In this document: in pieces, positions 1 to 7,807 of the stretch | How positions within the stretch are numbered: position 1 is the first letter of the stretch | Layout: every line of letters starts with the position of its first letter | NCBI GenBank assembly: GCA_963716235.1 | Contig: CAVQTE010000030.1 | Span: 205,005-269,004 of the forward strand | DNA: 64,000 nucleotides | Direction of reading: 5' to 3' | DNA from: Sva-07 sp963716235 | GTDB lineage: Bacteria; Actinomycetota; Acidimicrobiia; Acidimicrobiales; Ilumatobacteraceae | Translations under genes and position numbers: made by a program | The notes under the pieces: model-generated | Database searches by the model: none | What the model was told of the DNA's origin: nothing | Seen by the model: the letters and a program-made list of their open reading frames with translations, nothing else

Positions 1-819
1 TTCCAATCGCGGTCGAACTCGCGGTCGACGTACCAGGAGAAGATCTCGAGGAATTCGGGCCCGCCGACGTCGTCGAACGCGGCATGCAGGGTCCAGCTCC
101 CGTCGGGCTGCTGGTGCATGATCGCGGCACGGCGCTGCCGGTTGCGTTCGGTCTTCTCGGCGGCGCCGATCGGGTCGGCGAGCGCTTCGAAGGTGAGAGC
201 GCGGCGTTCGAACTCGATGTACGACAGGTCCATGGCGTCGACCAGCAACTGCCAGACCCCGTCGTGGAGCACATCGGCGGCGATGCGCGGGTTGGCGGCG
301 ATGCGTGCCATCAGTCGGGTCTGGGCGACACCGACCTGCCCGGCGGCGAGCGCGTTGTTCCACACTTCCACGGCGCGGCGCAGCCGGGCTTCCTGCAGTC
401 GACCGTGTGCCTCTGCCCCGGACAGCTGCAGGTGGTGCTTCATCCACGCCTTGGCGGTGAAGAACCCCTGGTCGCGGAACGGTTGGGTGGTGTCGAGATG
501 ATCGGCGACGGCGATGCCTGCAGCGGCGGCTTGGCGGCGCAGCTGTTCGACCCCGGTCGCCCACGCCGTGACGGTGGCGGCGTCGAAGCCCGTCGGGTCG
601 AGCCCCTCGAGCAGCGACAGGCCCTGAGCGCAGTGCTCGACCACCGCATGCCATCCACTCGACGCCCGGTTGCGCGCCGTCGCCGATGGCGATGTCGGTG
701 ACCGGGTCGAAGCGGCGGTGCTCGTCGGCCGGATACCACACGAAACCGTCGCCGAACCCCTGCTCGCCCGCCGACGCGCCGGGCGTCTCGGCAGCGATCG
801 GATCCTCGACAACGGTCAT
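1..819 (-). CDS. DUF222 / HNH endonuclease-type protein, 5' part only, frameshifted
   Basis: The gene starts at an ATG (817-819, minus strand) and runs off the left edge, so the C-terminal part, where an HNH nuclease motif would lie in this family, is not in the window. The first ~55 codons read in one frame and the rest in another; the switch is near 650-660. After the shift the text is a long helical domain (for example HAVVEHCAQGLSLLEGLD, then FFTAKAWMKHHLQLSGAEAH, then a QTRLMARIAANPRIAADVL segment) typical of the actinobacterial DUF222 / 13E12-repeat family, which often precedes an HNH domain. Family members are common, multi-copy and often tied to mobile DNA; their role is not settled. 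The single frame change looks like a one-base indel. Family assignment is fairly confident, function is not. Confidence 0.7.
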   Translation of the reverse strand, partial: MTVVEDPIAAETPGASAGEQGFGDGFVWYPADEHRRFDPVTDIAIGDGAQPGVEWMACGGRALRSGPVAARGARPDGLRRRHRHGVGDRGRTAAPPSRRCRHRRRRSSRHHPTVPRPGVLHRQGVDEAPPAAVRGRGTRSTAGSPAAPRRGSVEQRARRRAGRCRPDPTDGTHRRQPAHRRRCAPRRGLAVAGRRHGPVVHRVRTPRSHLRSARRPDRRRREDRTQPAAPCRDHAPAARRELDPACRVRRRRRARIPRDLLLVRRPRVRPRLE

Positions 820-895
820 GGTTCCATCATGACGTGGGGGTGTCACAGAGTTCGCCGGCCCGTGCCGCTCGAGCCTGCGCCGGGCTCGGCGTGGT

Positions 896-1180
896 TCAGG
901 GATCGGTGGCAGTGAACATCTCCAACTGCTCCCAGGTGACGGCCACGTCGCTGACGACGCACCAGCGCAGTCGGCCATGCGAACCGGGGCGGCGGATCTC
1001 GACTCGTTCAGCGCGCAACGAACGAGCAGAACCATCGGGATCGCGCAGCGTGATGCTGCCGTCGTGTTCGATGCCTGCCACGCGACCCACGATCCAACGA
1101 CCCTTGTCGTTGCGCCGGAACCGGATCGGTTCGCCCATTCGCAACCCGAGGCGGGCGAGGGAGGCGGGGGAGCGGTGCAT
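896..1180 (-). CDS. Small conserved hypothetical protein
   Basis: A 94-residue protein without signal peptide or membrane segment. From Met15 the sequence (MGEPIRFRRNDKGRWIVG onward) reads as a small beta-rich fold with an alternating polar/hydrophobic pattern, ending in a WEQLEMF helix; I do not recognise the family. Met15 (position 1138) is a plausible alternative start because the first 14 residues are low in information. The gene begins 18 bp after the stop of the upstream SDR on the same strand, and I see no promoter-like hexamer at its own start, so it is probably co-transcribed with the SDR. Codon use matches neighbouring real genes. Confidence 0.6.
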   Translation of the reverse strand: MHRSPASLARLGLRMGEPIRFRRNDKGRWIVGRVAGIEHDGSITLRDPDGSARSLRAERVEIRRPGSHGRLRWCVVSDVAVTWEQLEMFTATDP

Positions 1181-1197
1181 GGGGTCGGTCGATCGGA

Positions 1198-1981
1198 TCA
1201 GGCGCCGATGGTGCGACGTTGGAGCTTGCGCATCCCGCCGAGCCAGCGTTGCGGATCGGTCGCCTTGAGAATCATGTAGTCGGCCACCTCGGGGTGGGGG
1301 AGGACGAAGAATCCCTCCGCCTCGATCGTGTCGGCGACCTCACGGGCGACGTCGACCGGCTCGAGCACGGCACCGGCGGCCTTGACGACGTTGCTCCCCG
1401 ACAGTGCATCATCGCCGGCGTGCAACATCTGGGTGTTGACGCCCTGCGGACACAGACACGTCACCTTGATGCCGGCGTCACCGTAGGTGACCGCCATGTA
1501 CTCGGCGAATGCCACCGCAGCCCGTTTGGTCACGGTGTACGGCCCGGACCCGATCTGCATGAGCAGCCCTGCAGCCGACGCCGTCGAGCAGAAGTACCCC
1601 TCGCCACGTTCGAGCCAGTCGGGCAGCAGGTACTTCGCGGCCCAACGATGCGCGTGCACGTTGACGGCGAAGGCGAGATCCCAGTCCTCCTCGGGAGTCT
1701 CGATCACGCCGCGACCGGTGCCGACGCCGGCATTGCAGAAGAACAGGTCGATCGAGCCGAGCGCACTGGCGGGAGGTCTCGACGAGGTCCTTGTTGCCGG
1801 CCTCGGTGCTCACGTCGGCCGTGATCGCCGTCGCTCGCTCGAGCGATGCCGCGACTGCGTCGGCGCCGGCAAGGTCGGCCACGACAACGTTCGCGCCCCG
1901 GGCGTGGAACTCGCGTGCGAGCGCCTCGCCGATTCCCCGTCCTGCCCCGGTGACCACGATGTTCCGACCGGTGAACTCCAT
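1198..1981 (-). CDS. SDR-family oxidoreductase, frameshifted
   Basis: A classical short-chain dehydrogenase of about 260 residues once one frame change is repaired. The N-terminal frame (ATG at 1979-1981) has the Rossmann motif TGAGRGIG near residue 13. Near position 1765-1772 the reading frame changes, and the second frame supplies the NAG motif (FFCNAG), the catalytic STASAA serine region and the YTVTK catalytic Tyr/Lys. The total length of 784 bp is one base over a multiple of three, consistent with one inserted base. A TACGAT hexamer lies 8 nt before the ATG, as expected for a leaderless transcript. The substrate cannot be inferred. The 94-residue gene follows 18 bp downstream and is probably in the same operon. 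Confidence 0.75.
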
Positions 1982-2120
1982 GAGACGGCATCGTACGCTG
2001 ACGGCACCTCGCCCGTCGGACCCGTCGGGGGGCGCTGTGTTTGTCAACGTTGTGTGACACCTTCGTGATCGCTGCTCAGGTACGCGCGCGACGGGCCAGA
2101 CACAGGTACCGTGTCTACCA

Positions 2121-2331
2121 ATGACTGATGAGCGCATCGACTCCAGCAACGAGGCCGTGATCACCGAAGCACTGAGCGTCATCGACGGCGCGCTTGCCCG
2201 AATGATGCAACGTGAACTCGTGTCGATCGGGTGAGGTTGCCGATCTGTTGCTCGACGTGCGCACGCTGCTCACGGCCGAGCCGACCCGCCTGATCGAAAC
2301 GATCGAGCCGGTCACCACCGACGCTCTCTGA
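2121..2331 (+). CDS. Small acidic protein of ~70 residues, frameshifted
   Basis: A short gene whose two halves lie in different frames. The first reads MTDERIDSSNEAVITEALS and continues to about residue 35. The second resumes near 2223 as SGEVADLLLDVRTLLTAEP and ends in TTDAL at the TGA 2329-2331. The whole is 211 bp, one base over a multiple of three, so a single indel near 2218-2225 explains the break. A TACCGT hexamer lies 8 nt upstream of the ATG, the same start geometry as most genes here, which supports it as real. It is predicted to be helical and soluble. No function is recognised. It stands alone between a divergent SDR and a PAP2 gene on the opposite strand. Confidence 0.5.
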
Positions 2332-2440
2332 GCGACAGCGGTGATCACGACGCCCTGACGCGCCCGCGTTGCCCGGATCTACACGTCGCCCATGGTTGCC
2401 GACACGACCAAACCCTGAGATTCGACGATCACCTCGCTGA

Positions 2441-3001
2441 TCAGGTCGGAGCCAAGCGGCGGGCGATGCGTTGGCCGACCAGGCCGAGGAGTGCTCCGAC
2501 GATCGCCCCGCCGACGACGTCGGAGCCGTGATGGATCCGGACATAGGCACGGCTGATGCCGACCACGACGGCGACCTTGAACCACAGGGTCGTCAGCCAC
2601 GGGCCGTCCCATGCCGCGAGGACCATGGCGGCGAATACCGCAGAACTCGCATGACCTGACGGGAACGACGACGTGGATGGACGACGCACCTGGAGACGCT
2701 CGTCGCCGGTGGTGGTCGGTCGTTCTCGCCGGAACAGACGTTTGATGCCCTGGTTGACGATCAGGCTCTCGGCGCCCAGCAGAGCGGCGAGCACGATGAC
2801 CTGGTCGGGGCGACCTTTGGCGATGCCCCTCACGATCCCGATGCCGTGCCAGATCAGGCTGAAGTCGGCGACGTGGGTGGTGTTGGTGAACACGAAGTCG
2901 GCAAGCGGGTGGCCCCGGAGGTGTTCCAACAACTCGTCGACCCGGCGATCGAACGCGTCGACCTGCGGTCCCAGATGACCCTGACCCGGAACGACCGTCA
3001 C
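2441..3001 (-). CDS. PAP2-family membrane phosphatase
   Basis: A 186-residue type-2 phosphatidic acid phosphatase-like protein. All three PAP2 motifs are visible: K87-x6-R94-P95 (KRLFRRERP), PSGH at 114-117, and S150-R151-x5-H157-x3-D161 (SRAYVRIHHGSD). H117 is the general acid/base and H157 the nucleophile in the family. Hydrophobic stretches around 66-82, 118-130, 140-150 and 162-176 are the expected transmembrane helices, placing the active site at the membrane face. Likely substrates are lipid or isoprenoid phosphates, but the sequence does not choose among them. It starts at GTG, 33 bp after the stop of the RecB-like gene on the same strand, and shows no leaderless hexamer, so it is probably the second gene of that operon. 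Confidence 0.85.
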   Translation of the reverse strand: MTVVPGQGHLGPQVDAFDRRVDELLEHLRGHPLADFVFTNTTHVADFSLIWHGIGIVRGIAKGRPDQVIVLAALLGAESLIVNQGIKRLFRRERPTTTGDERLQVRRPSTSSFPSGHASSAVFAAMVLAAWDGPWLTTLWFKVAVVVGISRAYVRIHHGSDVVGGAIVGALLGLVGQRIARRLAPT

Positions 3002-3034
3002 CCCATCGGCGTCGAGTGGCAGCGTCTGATCGAC

Positions 3035-3904
3035 TCACGCCGCACCGATCTCGACAGGCTGAGCGAGGCGCGCCTCGTTGGCGGCGACCGCCTCGGTGGC
3101 GGCGAGCTCCGGGTCGCCGCCGAACGCCGGGCACCACTGCTGGAACGAGCAGTAGTCGCACAGTTTGCTCTGGCGTGGCCGGAAGTCACCGGTGAGACAC
3201 GCCCGCTCGACCGCCGACCACACAGCGGTGGTACGGGTGGTGATGAACTTGACCGATTGCGCCGACGGCACTGTTTCGATGGTTTCGCCGGAGCTGAGGT
3301 ACATCAGTCGGATCTTGGCCGGACGCTTGCCGAACACGGCTTCGCACAGGAACGAGTAGAAGTGCACGCCGGCGAGACTCTTCTGTTCGAAGTTGCCCGA
3401 TGGGGCACGTCCGGTCTTGTAGTCGGTGACGACCAGCTCGCCGTCGGCATCGAGCTCGAGCCGGTCGATGATCCCGCGCAGGGTGAGTGCGCCGACCTCG
3501 GCCTCCATCCACAACTCGAGCCCGATCTCGCGCACCGTGGTGGGGTCTTCCATCGCGAAGTACTTGTCGATCAGCGACCGGCAGTCACGCTCGAACCTCG
3601 CGGCACCGTCGGCGTCGAGGCGCAACCCGACGTAGTCGGCGTCGGTGGCGTACTCGGCGAGAGCAGTCGTCATGTCGTCGGCGAGTGTCTCGGGCGTGCG
3701 ATCGGCGGCCGGTCGGACGAAGAGCAACTCCAGGGCCCGGTGCACGATGCTGCCCTTCGTGGTGGCAGGTCCAGGTGCCTCGGGCAGCTTCTCGATGCTG
3801 GAGAACCGGAACTGCATGGGGCACGACGTGAACGACGACACGCGCGAGGGCGACAACGACGTCGGCACCGGGAACACGGGGCCGGATGCGTCACGTTCGA
3901 TCAT
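3035..3904 (-). CDS. RecB-like PD-(D/E)XK nuclease with probable [4Fe-4S] site
   Basis: A 289-residue protein related to the C-terminal nuclease domain of RecB/AddB and to Cas4. Visible nuclease elements are the GSIVHRALE helix, the GIIDRLEL strand and the VVTDYKTG catalytic strand (D and K of the PD-(D/E)XK fold). One Cys near the N-terminus (TSCPMQF) plus a C-terminal CDYCSFQQWC (C-x2-C-x5-C) give the four cysteines that bind an iron-sulfur cluster in AddB and Cas4. No helicase domain is attached, and no CRISPR array or AddA homologue is nearby. I chose the ATG at 3902-3904 (MIERDASG) because TACGAT ends 7 nt before it; the ATG at 3913 falls inside that hexamer. It probably acts as a DNA repair nuclease. 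Confidence 0.82.
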   Translation of the reverse strand: MIERDASGPVFPVPTSLSPSRVSSFTSCPMQFRFSSIEKLPEAPGPATTKGSIVHRALELLFVRPAADRTPETLADDMTTALAEYATDADYVGLRLDADGAARFERDCRSLIDKYFAMEDPTTVREIGLELWMEAEVGALTLRGIIDRLELDADGELVVTDYKTGRAPSGNFEQKSLAGVHFYSFLCEAVFGKRPAKIRLMYLSSGETIETVPSAQSVKFITTRTTAVWSAVERACLTGDFRPRQSKLCDYCSFQQWCPAFGGDPELAATEAVAANEARLAQPVEIGAA

Positions 3905-3911
3905 GATGGCC

Positions 3912-3917
3912 ATCGTA
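3912..3917 (-). promoter_or_regulatory. Leaderless -10 box (TACGAT) for the RecB-like nuclease gene
   Basis: TACGAT on the minus strand with 7 nt to the ATG at 3904. It decides the start codon, because the alternative upstream ATG overlaps the hexamer. No clear -35 box is visible. Confidence 0.5.
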
Positions 3918-3967
3918 GAGCGGGGCTGTCGCACAGTTGGGTTGACCGCACGACGTCCGGTCCACCG

Positions 3968-4798
3968 TCAGCCGGTCGCGTCCACGATCAGTGCCGCCAT
4001 GGCTGCGGGATCGATGAACGGCGTGAAGTGATTCCACTCGTCGCGCTGGATGTAGGTCGCGTTCGGGAGCTGTTCGCTGATCTCACGGGCGATGGCGGCC
4101 GGCCCGAACTCGTCGACCTTTCCAGCGAGGACCACGACCGGTGTCTCGATCTCGGGCAGGTGCCCCCACGTGGTGTGGCTGCCACCCGTGTCGAATGTGC
4201 GGGCCTCGTGTTCGGGGTCGCATTTCAGCCGAACGCCCTCGGCGGAGGGACGGAATCCGTGGGCAACGTAGAGGCGGAGCACGTCGGGGTCGAACGCCAT
4301 CATCGGGGGCTTCGAGGAGTAGTTGGCGATCGCCTGGTCGAACGACTCGAACGTCGATCGTCGCTTGCGGGCACCGATCGACAGCGTCGGGCCGTCGTTC
4401 TCGTGGCCGTCGTGCGGGTCGATCTCGCGAGGCGGGAACACGATCGGTTCGAAGGCCACGATCACATCGAACAGACCGGGATCGCGATGTGCTGCCATCA
4501 GGAGGCAGGCGCCACCCATCGAGTGCCCGAATCCGATCAGCCCGCCGTCGGGAGCAACCGCCCGAGCGGCTGCGAGCGCATCGTCGCCGTATCGCTCCCA
4601 CTCGACCTGCCAGTCGTCGGGGCGGGCAGTGTCGCCGTGGCCCCGGTAGTCGACGGCGTATGACGTGAAGTCGTCGGCGAGTGCATCGGCGATCGGGAGG
4701 TAGCAGTACCCGTGGAATCCCGTCGCATGTGACAGCAGCAACGGCCGACCGCTGCCGCCGAACTCGTGAATCGCAACGCTGACCTGGTCCGACGACAT
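3968..4798 (-). CDS. Alpha/beta-hydrolase
   Basis: A 276-residue alpha/beta-hydrolase fold protein. The nucleophile elbow is GFGHSMGG (catalytic Ser), preceded by an oxyanion-type LLLSHATGFHG loop and the YRGHGDTARP segment typical of the family. The late ETPVVVLAGKVDEFGP strand supplies the acid and the C-terminal EWNHFTPF the catalytic His. The chosen start, MSSDQVSV at 4798, removes 13 poorly conserved upstream residues. No signal peptide is seen, so it is cytoplasmic. The substrate (ester, lactone or epoxide) cannot be read from the sequence. It lies just downstream of an acyl-CoA dehydrogenase on the same strand, with a gap of about 60 bp, so a shared role in acyl or ester catabolism is possible. 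Confidence 0.85.
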   Translation of the reverse strand: MSSDQVSVAIHEFGGSGRPLLLSHATGFHGYCYLPIADALADDFTSYAVDYRGHGDTARPDDWQVEWERYGDDALAAARAVAPDGGLIGFGHSMGGACLLMAAHRDPGLFDVIVAFEPIVFPPREIDPHDGHENDGPTLSIGARKRRSTFESFDQAIANYSSKPPMMAFDPDVLRLYVAHGFRPSAEGVRLKCDPEHEARTFDTGGSHTTWGHLPEIETPVVVLAGKVDEFGPAAIAREISEQLPNATYIQRDEWNHFTPFIDPAAMAALIVDATG

Positions 4799-4858
4799 GA
4801 CTCGCACCCCGTCATCATGGTGACGGCGCCCCATCACCGGCGAATCGTTGTCGCGGTG

Positions 4859-6004
4859 TCAGACGCCAGGGGTAACGGGTTTGGGTTCGCGGGGGAGGCC
4901 GAGGAGGCGTTCGCCGATGATGTTCCGCTGGACCTGGCTGGTGCCGCCGGCGATCCGACCGCCGGGTGCTGCGAGCATCCCCGCAGAGTCGGCGCCGTCG
5001 AGCATGGCGTCGGCCCCGGCGAGGTCGCCGCGGAGCATGGCGACGTCGAACATCATCTCGGTGATGCCGAGCTTCATCAGCGAGGCGGCGGTCGATGCGA
5101 TCGGCCCTTGGCGCTGCGCCATCGCTTTGGCAGCGGTGCCCCGGCTCAGAAGCGAGGCGAGTGCATCGCGCTCGATCGATGTCAGCTCGCGACCCTCGGC
5201 GAGCCGCGCCATCTGATCGAGACGTCGCTCGAGACCGATCACCGACGTGCCGATGTGCCCGCGCTCGCTGGTGAGCACCGCCATTCCGACACCCCAACCT
5301 CCGTGCAGCGGTCCGAGGAGGTGATCGGCGCTCAGGTGTACGTCGGTGAAGAACACCTCGTCGAACTCGGATTCGCCCGTCATCTGTCTGAGGGGTCGGA
5401 TCTCGATTCCCGGCAGATCCATCGGGCACAGGAAGAACGAGATGCCCTCGTGTTTCGGCGCACCGTGTTCGCCGGATGGATCGAGTGGCCGCGTGCGCGC
5501 CATGAGGATGCCCCAGTTGGAGTAGCGGCCACCCGAGCACCAGACCTTCTGGCCGTTGACGATGTAGTTGTCGCCGTCGAGTTCGGCGCGCGTCGACAGC
5601 GAGCCGAGGTCGCTGCCGGCACCCGGTTCGGAGAACAGCTGGCACCACACATGCTCGGTCGAGAGTGTCGCCCGAAGCTGTTGTGCCTGCTGGTCGGGTG
5701 TGCCGTAGCGCATGACGGCACCACCGGCGAGGACGAAGCCCACCATGTTGAACACTGCCGGAACACCGGCGCGAGCGCATTCGAGCAACCAGACGCCGTT
5801 GTGATCGGGCGTGAGGCCGCGTCCGCCGTGCTCGATCGGCCAGTGGATGCCGGCCCAGCCCGCATCGGAGAGTCGTCGCTGCCAGTCGAGCCCGGCATCG
5901 ACGAGATCGGGTGGACAGATCGCGCCGTAGTCGCGCGGTGCATGGGAGCGGTTCGCGGCGAGCCATGCTGCCGCGTCGGACTGGAACGCATCGACCGTGA
6001 TCAC
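4859..6004 (-). CDS. Acyl-CoA dehydrogenase
   Basis: A 381-residue flavoprotein of the acyl-CoA dehydrogenase family. Visible signatures are the flavin/substrate segment QLFSEPGAGSDLGSL, the following KVWCSGG strand, and the C-terminal GGTSQVQRNIIGERLLGLP motif. The usual catalytic base near residue 245 (MCAD numbering) is not identifiable by eye; the region reads SERGHIGTSVIG, as in many actinobacterial FadE-like enzymes that act on bulky substrates. It probably introduces an alpha,beta double bond in an acyl-CoA and passes electrons to ETF. GTG at 6002-6004 was chosen because TACGTT lies exactly 6 nt upstream, giving a leaderless transcript. Confidence 0.92.
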   Translation of the reverse strand: MITVDAFQSDAAAWLAANRSHAPRDYGAICPPDLVDAGLDWQRRLSDAGWAGIHWPIEHGGRGLTPDHNGVWLLECARAGVPAVFNMVGFVLAGGAVMRYGTPDQQAQQLRATLSTEHVWCQLFSEPGAGSDLGSLSTRAELDGDNYIVNGQKVWCSGGRYSNWGILMARTRPLDPSGEHGAPKHEGISFFLCPMDLPGIEIRPLRQMTGESEFDEVFFTDVHLSADHLLGPLHGGWGVGMAVLTSERGHIGTSVIGLERRLDQMARLAEGRELTSIERDALASLLSRGTAAKAMAQRQGPIASTAASLMKLGITEMMFDVAMLRGDLAGADAMLDGADSAGMLAAPGGRIAGGTSQVQRNIIGERLLGLPREPKPVTPGV

Positions 6005-6010
6005 GGAGCG

Positions 6011-6016
6011 AACGTA
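6011..6016 (-). promoter_or_regulatory. Leaderless -10 box (TACGTT) for acyl-CoA dehydrogenase
   Basis: TACGTT on the minus strand, 6 nt from the GTG at 6004. This is one of the set of fixed-distance TANNNT hexamers in the window. Confidence 0.5.
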
Positions 6017-6035
6017 GCGTTGATCGGTGGTGTGC

Positions 6036-6758
6036 TCAGCGTTCGAGCACGACGAGCTGCCACCACAAGCTCACCAGTTGGCGTGCTGACCGAGCGATCG
6101 CCGGCAGCCGGAAGAACTGTGAGCGTCCGTGCGGGCGTGTCCGGTGGCTCACGGGGACCTCGGCGAATCGTGCGTCGGCCCGCTCGAACTTGCGCATCAT
6201 CTCCACGCAGATGACGCCGGTCGTCGAGGTCAGTTCGACTCGTTCCAGCAGGGTGGATCTGATGAGCCGGAAGTCGCAGTCGGTGTCGCGAACATGGAGG
6301 TCGAAGAGCAACTTGACCGTGTGGTGATAGGTGCGACCGATCAACTTGCGGTACCACGGGTCGCCGCGGCCGATCTTCCATCCCTGCACCACGTCGATGT
6401 CGTCGCGAGCAGCGTCGAGGCACCGCACGATCTCGGCGGCGTCGTACTGCGCATCGCCATCGGTGTAGAAGACCCATTCCATCGAGGCCGCTGAGAATCC
6501 GGAGATCAGCGCGCCGCCGTACCCTCGGTTCGTGTCGTGACGCACGATACGGAGCTCGGGAATCTCATCGACCAGCGATTCGAGCACCGCGACCGAGCCG
6601 TCACGGGAGCCGTCGTCGACCACGATGATCTCGAACTCCTCGACCGCGTCGACCAGGGCGGCACGCACCGCTCGCACCATGATCGGGATCGCGTGTTCGT
6701 CGTTGTAGCAGGGAAAGAACGCCGAGACCGTGCGTACCGACGGGTTGCGGAGGGTCAC
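6036..6758 (-). CDS. Family 2 glycosyltransferase
   Basis: A 240-residue GT-A fold glycosyltransferase. It opens with SAFFPCYNDEHAIPIMV, has IIVVDDGSRDGS (nucleotide-sugar binding), GYGGALISG, and the DxD-type FYTDGDAQYD that coordinates the metal and UDP/GDP-sugar. The C-terminal LFDLHVRDTDCDFRLI segment resembles dolichyl- or polyprenyl-phosphate sugar transferases (DPM1/GtrB-like). There is no strong transmembrane helix, only a moderately hydrophobic end. The start is the GTG at 6758, overlapping the TGA of the upstream aminotransferase gene by 4 bp. It probably loads a sugar on a lipid carrier for the neighbouring surface-polysaccharide genes; the polyprenyl-phosphate donor is an inference. 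Confidence 0.85.
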   Translation of the reverse strand: MTLRNPSVRTVSAFFPCYNDEHAIPIMVRAVRAALVDAVEEFEIIVVDDGSRDGSVAVLESLVDEIPELRIVRHDTNRGYGGALISGFSAASMEWVFYTDGDAQYDAAEIVRCLDAARDDIDVVQGWKIGRGDPWYRKLIGRTYHHTVKLLFDLHVRDTDCDFRLIRSTLLERVELTSTTGVICVEMMRKFERADARFAEVPVSHRTRPHGRSQFFRLPAIARSARQLVSLWWQLVVLER

Positions 6759-7807
6759 GGTGCAACCCGCCGCAAGGCGTCGCCGATCGTCTCGACCTCG
6801 GCGTCGGTCAACTCCGGGTAGCACGGCACGCTCATGCACTCGGCGGCCCACTGCTCGGCGTGTGGGCACGGTGTGCTCGTGAGTTCGCGGTAGGCGGGCT
6901 GTTGCGTGATCGCAACGGGGTACTGAACTGCCGTGGCGACACCATCGTCAGCGAGCTGCGAACGGGCACGGCTGCGGTCACTGACCCTCGCGACGCACAG
7001 GTGATAGACGTGGTCGGCGTGGTCGGCCTGCCACCGCAATTGCGGTGCGACCGAGCGATAGTGGCGGGCGATCTCGGCGCGTCGTCGATTCCCCGCAGCG
7101 AGGTGCGGCAATTGGATCCGGAGCCACGCAGCTTCCAGTTCGCTCATCCGGAAGTTCTGGCTGACGTCGACATGCACGTACCCCTCGGTCATGCTGTGTA
7201 CCCGTCGACGCCGAACGGCACGTGCCAACTCGCTGTCACCGGTCCACACGGCGCCACCGTCGCCGATTCCACCAAGATTCTTGGTCGGATAGAACGAGTA
7301 CGCAGTGGCCGCACTCGTCGAGTGCCGCACTGCGCCATGGGCCTGCGCGGCGTCTTCGACGACGGTGACGCCGGTGCCCGCCAGTTCGACGGTGTTCACC
7401 GGCGCCCCGTACAGGTGCACCGGCACGATCGCCCGGGTTCGTTCACCCACGGCCTTGCACGCGTCGGCGACGTCGATCAGCGCCGTGTGGGCATCGACGT
7501 CGACGATCACCGGCCGAGCGCCGGCCGCGACAACTGCCGACACGGTCGGGACCGCCGTGAATGCGGGCACGATCACTTCGTCGCCGGCGACGATGCCGAG
7601 CGCCTCGATCGCCAGCTGGATGGCGGCTGCGCCGCTCGACACCGCGATCACATGACCCCCGCCGAGCGAGGTGCTCGTCTCCGCTTCGAACGCCGTTGTC
7701 TCGTCGCCGAGCAGCAGCGTGCCGGATCGCATCACTCGGCTGACCGCGTCGAGGTACTCCGGCTCGAATCGTGTGAGCCGCCTCGTGAGATCGAGGAACG
7801 GGATCAT
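6755..7807 (-). CDS. DegT/DnrJ/EryC1-family aminotransferase
   Basis: A 350-residue PLP enzyme of the sugar aminotransferase family. From MIPFLDLTRR it shows the SSGAAAIQLAIEALG phosphate-binding region, VIVPAFTAVPTVSAVVAAG, VEDAAQAHGA (Asp and Gln contacting PLP), and SFYPTKNLGGIGDGG, where the Lys would form the Schiff base. Members transaminate keto-sugar nucleotides to amino sugars. ATG 7807 overlaps the stop of the upstream epimerase gene by 4 bp, and its own stop overlaps the downstream GT2 start, so the three are translationally coupled. Together they suggest synthesis and transfer of an amino-sugar for a surface glycan. Confidence 0.92.
   Translation of the reverse strand: MIPFLDLTRRLTRFEPEYLDAVSRVMRSGTLLLGDETTAFEAETSTSLGGGHVIAVSSGAAAIQLAIEALGIVAGDEVIVPAFTAVPTVSAVVAAGARPVIVDVDAHTALIDVADACKAVGERTRAIVPVHLYGAPVNTVELAGTGVTVVEDAAQAHGAVRHSTSAATAYSFYPTKNLGGIGDGGAVWTGDSELARAVRRRRVHSMTEGYVHVDVSQNFRMSELEAAWLRIQLPHLAAGNRRRAEIARHYRSVAPQLRWQADHADHVYHLCVARVSDRSRARSQLADDGVATAVQYPVAITQQPAYRELTSTPCPHAEQWAAECMSVPCYPELTDAEVETIGDALRRVAP

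Noticed and set aside
2846..4663. 605-codon open frame on the plus strand
   Set aside because: It is antisense to the PAP2, RecB-like and hydrolase genes, whose protein motifs are clear; long antisense frames are expected at this GC content.
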